Assembly (NCBI GenBank): GCA_934167435.1
Contig: CAKPKZ010000032.1
Coordinates: 1 to 13,290 of the forward strand
Direction of reading: 5' to 3'
Source: an uncultured Clostridia bacterium
GTDB taxonomy: Bacteria > Bacillota > Clostridia > TANB77 > CAG-508
Length of the DNA stretch: 13,290 nucleotides
Numbering within the stretch: the stretch's first letter is position 1; each line of letters starts with the position of its first letter. This document shows positions 1-7,131 of the stretch, piece by piece. The notes beneath the pieces were generated by a model. That model had not been told where the DNA came from. It saw nothing but the letters and a program-made list of their open reading frames with translations, and made no database searches. The translations under genes and the position numbers were made by a program.

Positions 1-1092
1 TGTTTGTGAAGTTTTACTATATTCTCCTGCTATATTACCAGCTTGTTTAAAGCCTTCGTCTGCAATTTTATCTGCTTCTTGTTTTGTAATTTGTTTGCTA
101 CTATTCTTAGAAGTTGTGTTTTTAGATGATGTATTTGTACTATTATTTTTTTCAAAAATATTTTGGTTTAAATTATTAACATTGTTATCATATTTTGTTT
201 CGTATTCTTTTAATTCTTCTTTTTCTTTTATACTAACATTATTAATATTATATATGCAATTATAGTTTACAATTTTACTTACTATTAGTAAATGTGCTGT
301 ATATTCATAATTATTTGCTTTATTATCGTAATAATATTTTATATTTCCTATATTTACCTTTACAGTTATATCTCTTGGAATTGATAATGTTAATATTAGT
401 ATGTTTTTATCAAAAATATCTTCTGGAATTTCTTCCTCAAATTTTAGATTACAAATTGATTTATACATTTCTAATGAAGATTTGTCTTGTATTATTTTTT
501 GATATATTGTGCTATCAACTTGTTTAAATTGCTGTAAATATTTATATGATATTGATTCAATTAAATTTTGTGATATATATTGCTTATTTTCATTCATTGT
601 ATAATATTGATCTTTATTTAATTTGTTTTCTATTATCTTCTTTATTGATTGCATATCTTTAATATCATTTTGTACTACTTCTGCTCCGGAGTCTAATAAT
701 TTTATAAATTTACTTTTGTCTCCTATTTCTAATATATAATTTTTACTTATTGTGTTATAGTCGAATTCAATAAAACATTGTGATTTATGTATATTATCTA
801 CATCCTCTTGGGTTATGGTATTTTCTTTTTTGCTTGTATCTATTTTTTTGGCTATATTCTCTATTAATGTATTATATAATTCGTCATTTTTGTTTATTTC
901 ATAATATTTGTCTTCTTCCTTATAAACAATTCTATCTGGATCTGCAACATTTTTTAAAAAGTTTTTACTATTTTTAATTTCCTGTTGCTCTTTATCTTTG
1001 TAAAAATAATAGCCTATTAATGCGGCAGCAATTAATGAAATTACAACTATAAGTACAAATAAGATAATTATAATATATTTTCTTTTACTCAT
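1..1092 (-). CDS. Membrane-anchored extracytoplasmic protein of unknown function (3' end outside window)
   Basis: An uninterrupted frame runs from an ATG at 1092 to the left edge without a stop, giving 364 residues of an incomplete protein. AGAGGTGG lies about 9 nt upstream of the ATG and a well-formed promoter lies just before that. Residues 1-4 are short and basic (MSKR), and residues 5-29 form one hydrophobic segment, followed by a charged, mostly soluble region. This suggests a type II signal anchor with the bulk outside the cell; there is no lipobox Cys. Residues about 311-334 form an Asn/Ser/Thr/Lys-rich linker. After it a new segment begins (residues 335-364, ITKQEADKIADEGF...), which is probably the start of a second domain cut by the window. 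I do not recognise the family. It appears to be monocistronic relative to gpr, since a terminator and a promoter separate them. Confidence 0.8.
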   Translation of the reverse strand, partial: MSKRKYIIIILFVLIVVISLIAAALIGYYFYKDKEQQEIKNSKNFLKNVADPDRIVYKEEDKYYEINKNDELYNTLIENIAKKIDTSKKENTITQEDVDNIHKSQCFIEFDYNTISKNYILEIGDKSKFIKLLDSGAEVVQNDIKDMQSIKKIIENKLNKDQYYTMNENKQYISQNLIESISYKYLQQFKQVDSTIYQKIIQDKSSLEMYKSICNLKFEEEIPEDIFDKNILILTLSIPRDITVKVNIGNIKYYYDNKANNYEYTAHLLIVSKIVNYNCIYNINNVSIKEKEELKEYETKYDNNVNNLNQNIFEKNNSTNTSSKNTTSKNSSKQITKQEADKIADEGFKQAGNIAGEYSKTSQT

Positions 1093-1115
1093 ATTACACA
1101 ACCACCTCTATTTAA

Positions 1116-1144
1116 ATAGTACTACAAAAGGAAATATATGTCAA
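1116..1144 (-). promoter_or_regulatory. Sigma-A-type promoter for the membrane-anchored protein
   Basis: Read on the minus strand: TTGACA (1144-1139), a 17-nt spacer, then TACTAT (1121-1116). The -35 is a perfect consensus match. The predicted start near 1109 leaves a leader of under 20 nt, so the ribosome binding site sits almost at the 5' end of the transcript. The -35 box lies only 8 nt beyond the gpr terminator hairpin. Confidence 0.65.
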
Positions 1145-1151
1145 CAAATAA

Positions 1152-1189
1152 ATAATGTCGCATTAAGGATTTCTCCTATGCGACATTAT
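1152..1189 (-). terminator. Intrinsic terminator after gpr
   Basis: A 12-bp perfect inverted repeat pairs 1152-1163 with 1178-1189. The apical part can pair further (AGGA with TCCT, 4-nt loop). The stem overlaps the gpr stop codon at 1186-1188. On the minus strand the hairpin is followed by TATTTATTTG, so the U tract is imperfect. The position between gpr and the next promoter fits termination. Confidence 0.65.
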
Positions 1190-2121
1190 ACACTATCATT
1201 TATTCCAGCAGATACTATTTGTGCCATGTTTTCTATTAAATCATCAATTTCTTTAGGAGTAACTATAAAGTTAAAGTCTCCTGGCATTAATGCTTCTTTT
1301 ACATCTTCATATTTGTCATCTTCTTTTAATTTATTTAAATAATCATTTGATTTTGCTTCTTTTTGTAATTTTTCTATAAATAAGTCTATGCTGTCTGCTG
1401 CTATTGTTGCAGCTTCCACAACTGTTGGAATTCCTATTGCTATTACAGGTATTCCTAATGTTTCTTCACTTATTTGCTTTCTAGTATTTCCAACTCCTGC
1501 TCCTGGTACTATTCCTGTGTCTGATATTTGAATTGTACTGCTTATTCTTTCTATACTTCTAGATGCTAAAGCATCTATTACAATAAGCATTTTAGGTTTT
1601 ATATTGTCTATTATTCCTTTTAGTATCTCCACTGTTTCTATTCCTGTAGTTCCTAAAACTCCTGGTGATATTGCACTTACCATTCTTGTTCCTTCTTTTA
1701 CATATTGTGGAAAATAATTTATCATGTGTCTTGTAACTTCTATTTCGTTTATTACTTTTGGTCCTAAAGAGTCTGGTGTAACATAAATATTTCCTAACCC
1801 TACTACTAGTATTTCTGCTTGATTATCTACATGTAAGTCTATTATTTTTTTTAATTCATTTGCTAATACTTCTGAACATTTTTTTATTTCTTCTTCTTGC
1901 GCAATTTTTAAATTTTTAATATCTATTGTTATATAGTTTCCTATTGGTTTTCCTATTGCTTGCTGTGCTTCTTCGTTTGTAATTTTTACTCTTTCGACTT
2001 GTATGTTTTCGTTTATTTGCTCCTTTTGACTTTCAATTCCGTTTATTTCATTTTCTAAATTATTAGCTTTTTTATAAATGTCTCTTCTTTCAGAGGCTAA
2101 ATCAGTTCTAAAATTAAACAC
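1186..2121 (-). CDS. gpr: Germination protease GPR (spore endopeptidase)
   Basis: GPR degrades small acid-soluble spore proteins during germination, freeing DNA and supplying amino acids. It is made in the forespore as a zymogen and self-processed. At 311 residues the length is close to the Bacillus enzyme less part of the propeptide. Residues 3-13 (NFRTDLASERR) match the conserved propeptide region. The active-site segments are present: VTPDSLGP with Asp117 and VIDALASRS with Asp183, whose spacing of 66 equals that of the two essential aspartates Asp127 and Asp193 of the Bacillus megaterium enzyme. The start is a GTG preceded by AAGGAG at 8 nt spacing. A candidate sigma-G-like promoter lies upstream. 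The gene lies downstream of efp and the zinc-ribbon gene, and its stop codon lies inside the terminator stem. Confidence 0.96.
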   Translation of the reverse strand: MFNFRTDLASERRDIYKKANNLENEINGIESQKEQINENIQVERVKITNEEAQQAIGKPIGNYITIDIKNLKIAQEEEIKKCSEVLANELKKIIDLHVDNQAEILVVGLGNIYVTPDSLGPKVINEIEVTRHMINYFPQYVKEGTRMVSAISPGVLGTTGIETVEILKGIIDNIKPKMLIVIDALASRSIERISSTIQISDTGIVPGAGVGNTRKQISEETLGIPVIAIGIPTVVEAATIAADSIDLFIEKLQKEAKSNDYLNKLKEDDKYEDVKEALMPGDFNFIVTPKEIDDLIENMAQIVSAGINDSV

Positions 2122-2147
2122 AAAATCAACTCCTTAATATTTAATAA

Positions 2148-2177
2148 TATTATTTGTCAATTTTGTGTTTTTATTCA
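2148..2177 (-). promoter_or_regulatory. Candidate forespore (sigma-G-like) promoter for gpr
   Basis: Minus strand: TGAATA (2177-2172), a 17-nt spacer, AATAATA (2154-2148). This resembles the Bacillus sigma-G consensus (TGAATA, 17-18 nt, CATACTA) with one key mismatch, the first base of the -10. gpr is transcribed by sigma-F/sigma-G in Bacillus. A TTGACA also occurs at 2160-2155, but its best -10 is at a poor 15-nt spacing. In sequence this AT-rich, chance matches are likely. Confidence 0.35.
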
Positions 2178-2187
2178 TTATATTTTA

Positions 2188-2661
2188 TTACATATCGTCG
2201 TCTTCATCATTAATGTCTATTTCTCCACATCCTGAGCAATGTGAACATCCACCATTGCAGCCACTTTCTTCTTCTAGATTTCCTGACCAGTCAAGTTCAA
2301 TTATATTTTTACATTCTGGACATTCAACTTCTGTTTTTTCTTCATCCATGTCTATAATAAATTCGTTGCTACAGTATGGACAAACTATTTCAAAGTCAAA
2401 TCCTTCTTCTGAATATATGTCCTTTTCAATATTGCTTACTATTTCTTGCATTTTTTGAACTTTTTCGTCTAATTCTTTTTGAGTTTTTTCTAGTTGTTCC
2501 ATTTTGTCTTCTTTATAGTTTAAAACATCTTCCATTTGATTTACTACTACATCTAAGAATTTTGCAAATCTTTCTTTAATGTATTCTAAATCTTCTTTGT
2601 CCTTTATGTTTTTTTCTATGTCGTCTAAAAATTCTTTATACTCTTTTTTTAATTGTGTCAT
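2188..2661 (-). CDS. Coiled-coil protein with C-terminal zinc ribbon and extra Cys cluster (CD1247-like)
   Basis: This is a 157-residue acidic protein. Residues 1-85 are charged and helical, with a likely coiled coil around 45-80. Residues 94-117 form a zinc-ribbon-like unit of two CxxC pairs (C94/C97 and C114/C117). A second cluster follows at C135, C139, C142 and C145 with His141 between, and the protein ends in an acidic tail. The layout resembles small clostridial proteins known by the Clostridioides difficile locus CD1247, which I recall being encoded next to efp. That assignment is from memory and uncertain, and the biochemical role is unknown. AAAGGTG precedes the ATG by 8 nt. It starts 15 nt after efp and is probably co-transcribed with it; 66 nt separate it from gpr. 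Confidence 0.85.
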   Translation of the reverse strand: MTQLKKEYKEFLDDIEKNIKDKEDLEYIKERFAKFLDVVVNQMEDVLNYKEDKMEQLEKTQKELDEKVQKMQEIVSNIEKDIYSEEGFDFEIVCPYCSNEFIIDMDEEKTEVECPECKNIIELDWSGNLEEESGCNGGCSHCSGCGEIDINDEDDDM

Positions 2662-2676
2662 TTAACATTCACCTTT

Positions 2677-3243
2677 CTACACTCTTTCCATGTATTCACA
2701 TGTACGTGTATCTATTCTTATTACATCACCTATATTTACGAATAGTGGAACTGTTAATTCTAATCCTGTTTCTAATTTTGCTGGTTTTCCTGATGTTGTT
2801 GTTGTATTTCCACTAAATCCTGGTTCTGTATATGTAACTTCTAATTCTACAAATATTGGTGGTTCTACTGCAAATACATTTCCTTTATATGAAAGCATTG
2901 TAACTTCCATATTTTCTTTTAAATATTTTAAACAGTCTCCTAAATTTTCTTTGTTTAAAGGCATTTGATCATATGTTTCGTTGTCCATAAAGTAATATAA
3001 ATCTCCATCGTTATATAAGTATTGCATTACTTTCTTTTCTATTTCTGCTCCTGGGTATTTATCTGATGGATTAAATGTTTTTTCTAATGTTGCTCCTGTT
3101 ATTACATTTTTTAATTTTGTTCTAACAAATGCTGCTCCTTTTCCTGGTTTTACGTGTTGAAATTCAACTACTCTATATACATTTCCTTCCATTTCAAATG
3201 TTGTTCCATTTCTAAAATCTCCTGCTGAATATACTGCTGCCAT
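2677..3243 (-). CDS. efp: Translation elongation factor P
   Basis: EF-P binds the ribosome between the P and E sites and relieves stalling on consecutive prolines. The chosen ATG (3243-3241) gives 188 residues, the normal length, and is preceded by AGGGAG at 8 nt. A TTG farther upstream at 3261 is in frame but lies before this ribosome binding site, so I reject it. The protein shows the KOW-like N-terminal domain with the loop VKPGKGAAFVR. Lys35 is at the tip and corresponds to the residue modified in other bacteria (Lys32 in B. subtilis, Lys34 in E. coli). The two OB domains follow (TMQYLY-like segment MQYLYNDGDLYYFMD, then EPPIFVELEV and TGLELTVPLFVNIGDVI). It is the first gene of efp - zinc-ribbon gene (- gpr), with its own promoter at 3280-3308. 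The modification enzyme is not in the window. Confidence 0.98.
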   Translation of the reverse strand: MAAVYSAGDFRNGTTFEMEGNVYRVVEFQHVKPGKGAAFVRTKLKNVITGATLEKTFNPSDKYPGAEIEKKVMQYLYNDGDLYYFMDNETYDQMPLNKENLGDCLKYLKENMEVTMLSYKGNVFAVEPPIFVELEVTYTEPGFSGNTTTTSGKPAKLETGLELTVPLFVNIGDVIRIDTRTCEYMERV

Positions 3244-3279
3244 AATAATTTCTCCCTTCAATTTTTAATTTACTTTTCT

Positions 3280-3308
3280 ATTTTACTATAAATTCATTGA
3301 AAAATCAA
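3280..3308 (-). promoter_or_regulatory. Sigma-A-type promoter for efp
   Basis: Minus strand: TTGATT (3308-3303), 17-nt spacer, TAAAAT (3285-3280). The predicted start near 3273 gives a leader of about 30 nt containing the AGGGAG ribosome binding site. I see no convincing terminator between pepP and this promoter, so readthrough from pepP into efp remains possible. Confidence 0.6.
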
Positions 3309-3335
3309 GGTTTTTATTAAATTACATATAGGAAA

Positions 3336-4394
3336 CTATATTATAATATAATTTTTCTCTGATTTTGTTAAATTTATACTACCAAATTTTGTTATTTGTA
3401 CAGTGTCTTCTATTCTTACTCCAAATTTTCCAGGTATATAAATTCCTGGTTCATTTGTAATTACCATATTTTCTTTTAATTGTGTGTCAGCATTATAGCT
3501 AACATATGGCTTTTCATGTATTTCTAAACCAACTCCATGTCCTAATCCATGTATTAATGTATAATTGTTTAATTTAAAATCATTTTCAACCATTTTTGTT
3601 AATTGTCTTGTGCTTATTCCTTCTTTCATATCTTTTGCTGTTTGAACTTGATTTTTTAATACCAAATCATATACTGTTTTTACTTCTTCTGGTATGCTTC
3701 CTACAAAAAATGTTCTTGTCATATCTGAACAATATCCATTATATTTGCATCCCATATCTATTGTTATAATATCATTTTGTTGAATTTTTCTTTGTGTTGG
3801 CACTGCATGAGGTTTTGAAGAATTCTCTCCTGACGCAACAATTGTGTCAAATGCAAGCCCATCGGTTCTTTGTTTATAATATTCTTCAATTTCATTTGCT
3901 ATTTGTATTTCTGTCATTCCTGGTTTTATATATGATAAAATGTATGAAAAGCATTCGTCTGTAATTTCACAAGCAATACTTAAATCTTTTATTTCTTCTT
4001 CATCTTTTATCATTCTTTGTTTTTCAATAAATTCTTCTGTTTCGACAAAATTATTAATTTTATATTTTCTTTTATATTCTTTATATTTAGCATATGTTAA
4101 ATAATTTTCTTCAAATCCTACATTCTCGCAAAACATAAAGAAATTTTCAAAATCATATGAAGAAATATCTTTTGCATCATATACAATTATTTCATCAAAT
4201 AATGTAAGTGTACTATGTACATACTCAATATATCTTCCATCTGTTATATAAATATTTTCCTTACGTGTTACTAATAACGTACCTTCCGCGTCTAATCCTG
4301 TTAAATATTTTATATTTATTGGATTAGATATAATTATCCCTTGCAAATCAAGACTTAACATTTTATTTCTAAGCCATTGCATTTTTTGATTCAT
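3336..4394 (-). CDS. pepP: Xaa-Pro aminopeptidase / dipeptidase, M24B family (YqhT-like)
   Basis: This cytoplasmic metallopeptidase removes N-terminal residues preceding proline or cleaves Xaa-Pro dipeptides. At 352 residues it is the size of the B. subtilis YqhT group, whose gene also neighbours efp. An N-terminal creatinase-like domain (about 1-125) precedes the pita-bread catalytic domain (about 130-352). All five metal ligands are visible: Asp213 (TIDMG), Asp224 (CSDMTRTFF), His286 (GLGHGVGLEIHE), Glu315 (TNEPGIYIPG) and Glu329 (VRIEDTV). His196 (PHAVPT) is also in place. AAGGAGG precedes the ATG by 6 nt. It begins 13 nt after the prepilin peptidase stop, so it is the third gene of the yqeG operon. 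Aminopeptidase versus dipeptidase specificity cannot be decided from sequence. Confidence 0.95.
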   Translation of the reverse strand: MNQKMQWLRNKMLSLDLQGIIISNPINIKYLTGLDAEGTLLVTRKENIYITDGRYIEYVHSTLTLFDEIIVYDAKDISSYDFENFFMFCENVGFEENYLTYAKYKEYKRKYKINNFVETEEFIEKQRMIKDEEEIKDLSIACEITDECFSYILSYIKPGMTEIQIANEIEEYYKQRTDGLAFDTIVASGENSSKPHAVPTQRKIQQNDIITIDMGCKYNGYCSDMTRTFFVGSIPEEVKTVYDLVLKNQVQTAKDMKEGISTRQLTKMVENDFKLNNYTLIHGLGHGVGLEIHEKPYVSYNADTQLKENMVITNEPGIYIPGKFGVRIEDTVQITKFGSINLTKSEKNYIII

Positions 4395-4407
4395 TACAAT
4401 CCTCCTT

Positions 4408-5160
4408 TTATCCCTTATACATACCTAGTGTAAATATTTTCATTAATACTAACTTTATTGTTTCAAATGGTATATACATACTAATAAATGTTGCAATTAC
4501 TATAAATGGTCCAAATGGTATATATTCATTTGTGCTTTTCATTTTGGTAGCTAATAATATTACACTTAATATTGCTCCTATTAAAAATGATACTAGAGTT
4601 ATAATAATTATATTTGATAATCCAAAATATAGTCCTATTGCTCCCATTAGTTTTACATCTCCAAAACCCATAGCCTCTTTTCCATAAAGCATTCCTCCAA
4701 CTAATGTTATAAATAAGAATATTCCTGCTCCCACAAGCATTCCTAATAGCATATTTATTGATATTGCTACATTTGATAGTCCATATATGAATGTAAATAT
4801 TATTCCAAATTCAAAGATTGTTAAATTTAATCTGTTTGGTATTATTTGTAACTTATAATCTATTATAAATGCTGATATTAACATTGGTGTTAATATTGCA
4901 TATTTTATTAAATCTAAATTTCCTATTATTGTATTTTGTATTCCATATACATATACTAATGTTGCATATATAATGGCTGTAAGAAACATTAATATATAAT
5001 TTGGTTTAAAATTTATTTTATATTCTTTAAATAAATCTAATGTTAGTACCTTTTTATATTCTGGTAATCTTTTATTCATCCAATCTACAAATTGTCCTAC
5101 AAATAGTCCTAATATCATTGCTCCTATATAATAAGCTACATGTACATCATTTAAATACAT
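4408..5160 (-). CDS. pilD: Prepilin peptidase (type IV leader peptidase, A24 family)
   Basis: This integral membrane aspartic peptidase cleaves type IV prepilin-like leaders after the Gly of the G/(F,I)TLI motif. It has 250 residues with about seven or eight hydrophobic segments. The two catalytic aspartates are in family context: Asp101 in FIIDYKLQIIPNRL and Asp168 in GFGDVKLMGAIG. The N-terminal part (GLFVGQFVDWMNKRLP) matches the GSFLNVxxxRLP element. However, there are no cysteines in the cytoplasmic loop, so the zinc-binding CxxC pairs of bifunctional peptidase-methylases are missing and N-methylation is doubtful. AAAGGAG lies in the end of yqeG, and only 1 nt separates the yqeG stop from this start, suggesting translational coupling. 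The likely local substrate is the pilin-like protein at 7615-9618. Confidence 0.94.
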   Translation of the reverse strand: MYLNDVHVAYYIGAMILGLFVGQFVDWMNKRLPEYKKVLTLDLFKEYKINFKPNYILMFLTAIIYATLVYVYGIQNTIIGNLDLIKYAILTPMLISAFIIDYKLQIIPNRLNLTIFEFGIIFTFIYGLSNVAISINMLLGMLVGAGIFLFITLVGGMLYGKEAMGFGDVKLMGAIGLYFGLSNIIIITLVSFLIGAILSVILLATKMKSTNEYIPFGPFIVIATFISMYIPFETIKLVLMKIFTLGMYKG

Positions 5161-5161
5161 T

Positions 5162-5668
5162 TTATTTTTCTCCTTTGTTTATCATATTTTTATATTGTTT
5201 TTTTATTTTTTCTTCTATTGGTCTTTTCCATTTTGTGTACCAAAATTCTTTTTTATCTATTGGCTCTACTAATATTGTAAACATTTTACACCTATTTCCA
5301 CCTAAAATGTCTGTAAATATTTGGTCTCCAACTACTGCAATTCTACTAGGTTCTATATTTAATTCTTTTTGTATTTTTTTAAATCCTGATTTTAATGGCT
5401 TTTTGGCAAAATTTATATAAGGAATTCCTATTTTTTTTGATACCATCTCAACTTTTTCTTTGTTATTTGTATTTGATAATATGTATAATTTTATTCCTTG
5501 TCCTCTCATTTCTTTTGCCCAATTTATAATACTTTGGTCTAACTTTTTCTGATAGTCTATTAATGTATTATCTACATCTAATATTAATGCTTTTATTTTA
5601 TTTTTTTGTAAAAACTCTATTGTTATTTCTTTTACACTAATTAATAATGCATTTGGATATAGTTTCAT
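5162..5668 (-). CDS. yqeG: YqeG family HAD phosphatase (subclass IIIA)
   Basis: This is a small cytoplasmic HAD-superfamily phosphatase whose physiological substrate is poorly established. Counted from the chosen ATG (5668), the protein has 168 residues. All HAD motifs are present: I, LDVDNTL (nucleophile Asp31, acid/base Asp33); II, ILSNTN (Ser65); III, a Lys in FAKKPLKSGF; IV, VVGDQIFTDILGGNR (Asp115, Asp120). An in-frame ATG at 5680 would add four residues (MGEK), but it lacks a ribosome binding site and its own codons supply the GGGGG that sits 5 nt before the ATG at 5668. It is the first gene after a strong promoter and is followed at 1 nt by the prepilin peptidase. Confidence 0.93.
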   Translation of the reverse strand: MKLYPNALLISVKEITIEFLQKNKIKALILDVDNTLIDYQKKLDQSIINWAKEMRGQGIKLYILSNTNNKEKVEMVSKKIGIPYINFAKKPLKSGFKKIQKELNIEPSRIAVVGDQIFTDILGGNRCKMFTILVEPIDKKEFWYTKWKRPIEEKIKKQYKNMINKGEK

Positions 5669-5699
5669 TTTTTCCCCCATAAAATAAATTTACTGTATA

Positions 5700-5728
5700 A
5701 TATTATCAGTATGTTATTTTTTTGTCAA
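5700..5728 (-). promoter_or_regulatory. Strong sigma-A-type promoter for yqeG - pilD - pepP
   Basis: Minus strand: TTGACA (5728-5723), 17-nt spacer, TAATAT (5705-5700). The -35 matches consensus fully, and the -10 differs at one position from TATAAT by order. The -35 begins 3 nt after the stop codon of the repeat protein, and no terminator hairpin is visible between them. Confidence 0.7.
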
Positions 5729-5731
5729 CAA

Positions 5732-7018
5732 CTATCTTTCTTCGTTTGATTCTATAGATTTTTTTTCATTTTCTAAACATTTATCTATTTCTTTCAAAAT
5801 TTGTTTATTGGTAAGATTTAGAAGTTTTTTTACGTAATTTAAAGCTTCTTTTTTATCTATTCCATTTCCGGAACAATTTTTTAATATTTGTATGCAATCA
5901 CATCCATCTCTAATTTCTTGTGGTACAATATAGCTATTTAAAATTCTTGCTTTGTTTTTGTTATTTTTTATTTTGCTGTAACTAGCATATTTCATCCCCA
6001 CAACTTCGGCAAACTCTGTTTCGTTAATTCCTTTTCCATATTTATTATATAATTTTAAAAATTCTTTATAATCCACAGATTTTTTCCAATATCCTTGTTC
6101 TACTAAATCATTTTTTATTTCTATCTTTTCTTCTTCAGTTATATATCTTCTCAATATTCTCGTTTTAATATTTGCTGATTTCATAGAATGAAAATTATTA
6201 TATTTTATTCCTAATAATTTAATAAATTCTGATTGTGACATTTGTTTTCCATATTTTTCGTGCATTTGCTTAAATTCTTCATATGATATCTTGGTGTTTT
6301 CATAGCCATCTGTTATTAATTTTTCTCTTATTTGTCTTTTTTCTTGTTCTGTTAACTCTTGACTGTCTTTAAATATTCTTGCTTTGGTTCTTTTTCCTTT
6401 CATGTCGTTATAACTGCTATAATTTATTTTTAAAACCTGAATTGCAAAATCTGGTTTAGATAATTTACCTTTAAACTTTTCGTACAAATCCATAAATTCT
6501 TCATAACTTATTGAATCACCTGATACATAACCGAGTTTTTTTATTTGTTGTATAATTTCTTCTTTTTCATTTTTTGTTAATTCTACTAAATTATCTTTCA
6601 AAACTTTTGCTCTTGTTCCTTTTTTCTTCATATTGTTATAATTAGAATATGTTATTCCTAAAATCTGTGCAAATTGCGACTCTTTCATATTTTTTCCTAA
6701 TATATTGTACAATGTTTTAAATTCTTCGTAATCTATTGCTGTGTTTCTATATCCCATTTGTGTTACTTTATTTCTTATCTCATTTACATTTTCTTCTTGT
6801 AATTCGTAATTTTTTAAAACTGTAGCCCTATTTTTTTCCTCTTTAAATCCCCTATAATTAGCATAATTTATTCCTAATATATCCGCAAAATATGTTTCTT
6901 TTATTCCCGCACCTAATTTTTGATATAACTCTTTAAATTCTTTATATGTTATTTTTTTATTTATATATCCCATTTCTTTAATTTTATTTATTATTTCTTG
7001 CTTATTATATATTCCCAT
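5732..7018 (-). CDS. Tandem-repeat protein, five HTH-like units, unknown function
   Basis: I do not recognise a named family. The preferred start is the ATG at 7018 with GGAGG 5 nt upstream, giving 428 residues; an ATG at 7030 has poorly spaced Shine-Dalgarno sequence. Numbering below uses the 7030 ATG. Five repeats of 71-75 residues start near 11, 83, 157, 232 and 303. Each reads roughly: helix, GY, (I/V)(S/T/D)Y(K/E)EF, LY, G, then FAxxLGIxYxxYxxMK and a basic KARIL-type end. The stretch from the phenylalanine through LGI to the MK resembles the second and third helices of a Cro/XRE helix-turn-helix. The C-terminal 60 residues lack the motif, contain three Cys (378, 380, 387) and end in a charged helix. 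There is no signal peptide or membrane segment. A DNA- or nucleic-acid-binding role is inference only. It has its own promoter at 7042-7070. Confidence 0.88.
   Translation of the reverse strand: MGIYNKQEIINKIKEMGYINKKITYKEFKELYQKLGAGIKETYFADILGINYANYRGFKEEKNRATVLKNYELQEENVNEIRNKVTQMGYRNTAIDYEEFKTLYNILGKNMKESQFAQILGITYSNYNNMKKKGTRAKVLKDNLVELTKNEKEEIIQQIKKLGYVSGDSISYEEFMDLYEKFKGKLSKPDFAIQVLKINYSSYNDMKGKRTKARIFKDSQELTEQEKRQIREKLITDGYENTKISYEEFKQMHEKYGKQMSQSEFIKLLGIKYNNFHSMKSANIKTRILRRYITEEEKIEIKNDLVEQGYWKKSVDYKEFLKLYNKYGKGINETEFAEVVGMKYASYSKIKNNKNKARILNSYIVPQEIRDGCDCIQILKNCSGNGIDKKEALNYVKKLLNLTNKQILKEIDKCLENEKKSIESNEER
5918..7009 (-). repeat. Five tandem 71-75-codon repeats within the HTH-like protein
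   Basis: Anchor Gly-Tyr pairs fall at residues 21, 93, 167, 242 and 313 (7030 numbering), spaced 72, 74, 75 and 71. The Glu-Phe pairs at 31, 103, 178, 252 and 323 and the LGI-type turns at 52, 124, 200, 273 and 344 keep step. The repeats have diverged: unit 3 has LKI in place of LGI and carries inserted residues, and unit 5 has VGM. They share protein sequence rather than near-identical DNA, so this is an old duplication and not a recent expansion. Confidence 0.9.
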
Positions 7019-7041
7019 ATATTCCTCCATTACCTCTTAAA

Positions 7042-7070
7042 AGTATATTATTTATCTTGTTAAAAGTCAA
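7042..7070 (-). promoter_or_regulatory. Sigma-A-type promoter for the repeat protein
   Basis: Minus strand: TTGACT (7070-7065), 17-nt spacer, TATACT (7047-7042). It lies just downstream of the terminator at 7078-7122, so the repeat protein is transcribed separately from the pilin-like operon. The predicted leader is about 17-20 nt. Confidence 0.65.
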
Positions 7071-7077
7071 TAAATTG

Positions 7078-7122
7078 TTAAAAAAACAGAAAATAGACTA
7101 TGATTTTTTCATAGCCTATTTT
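7078..7122 (-). terminator. Intrinsic terminator of the pilin-like operon
   Basis: Stem of 14 bp pairing 7109-7122 with 7090-7103, one G-U pair, 5-nt loop. On the minus strand it is followed by CTG and seven U residues. It lies 10 nt beyond the stop codon at 7132. Confidence 0.88.
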
Positions 7123-7131
7123 ATATTTATT

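Noticed and set aside
2134..2160. Sigma-A promoter (TTGACA to TATTAA) before gpr
   Set aside because: The spacer is only 15 nt and the -10 would overlap the ribosome binding site, so the forespore-type alternative is listed instead, with low confidence.
3241..3261. TTG start at 3261 for efp
   Set aside because: The AGGGAG ribosome binding site lies downstream of it and serves the ATG at 3243, which also gives the normal 188-residue length.
5918..7009. CRISPR array or recent DNA-level tandem repeat
   Set aside because: The periodicity is 71-75 codons at the protein level with diverged DNA; there are no short identical direct repeats with unique spacers.
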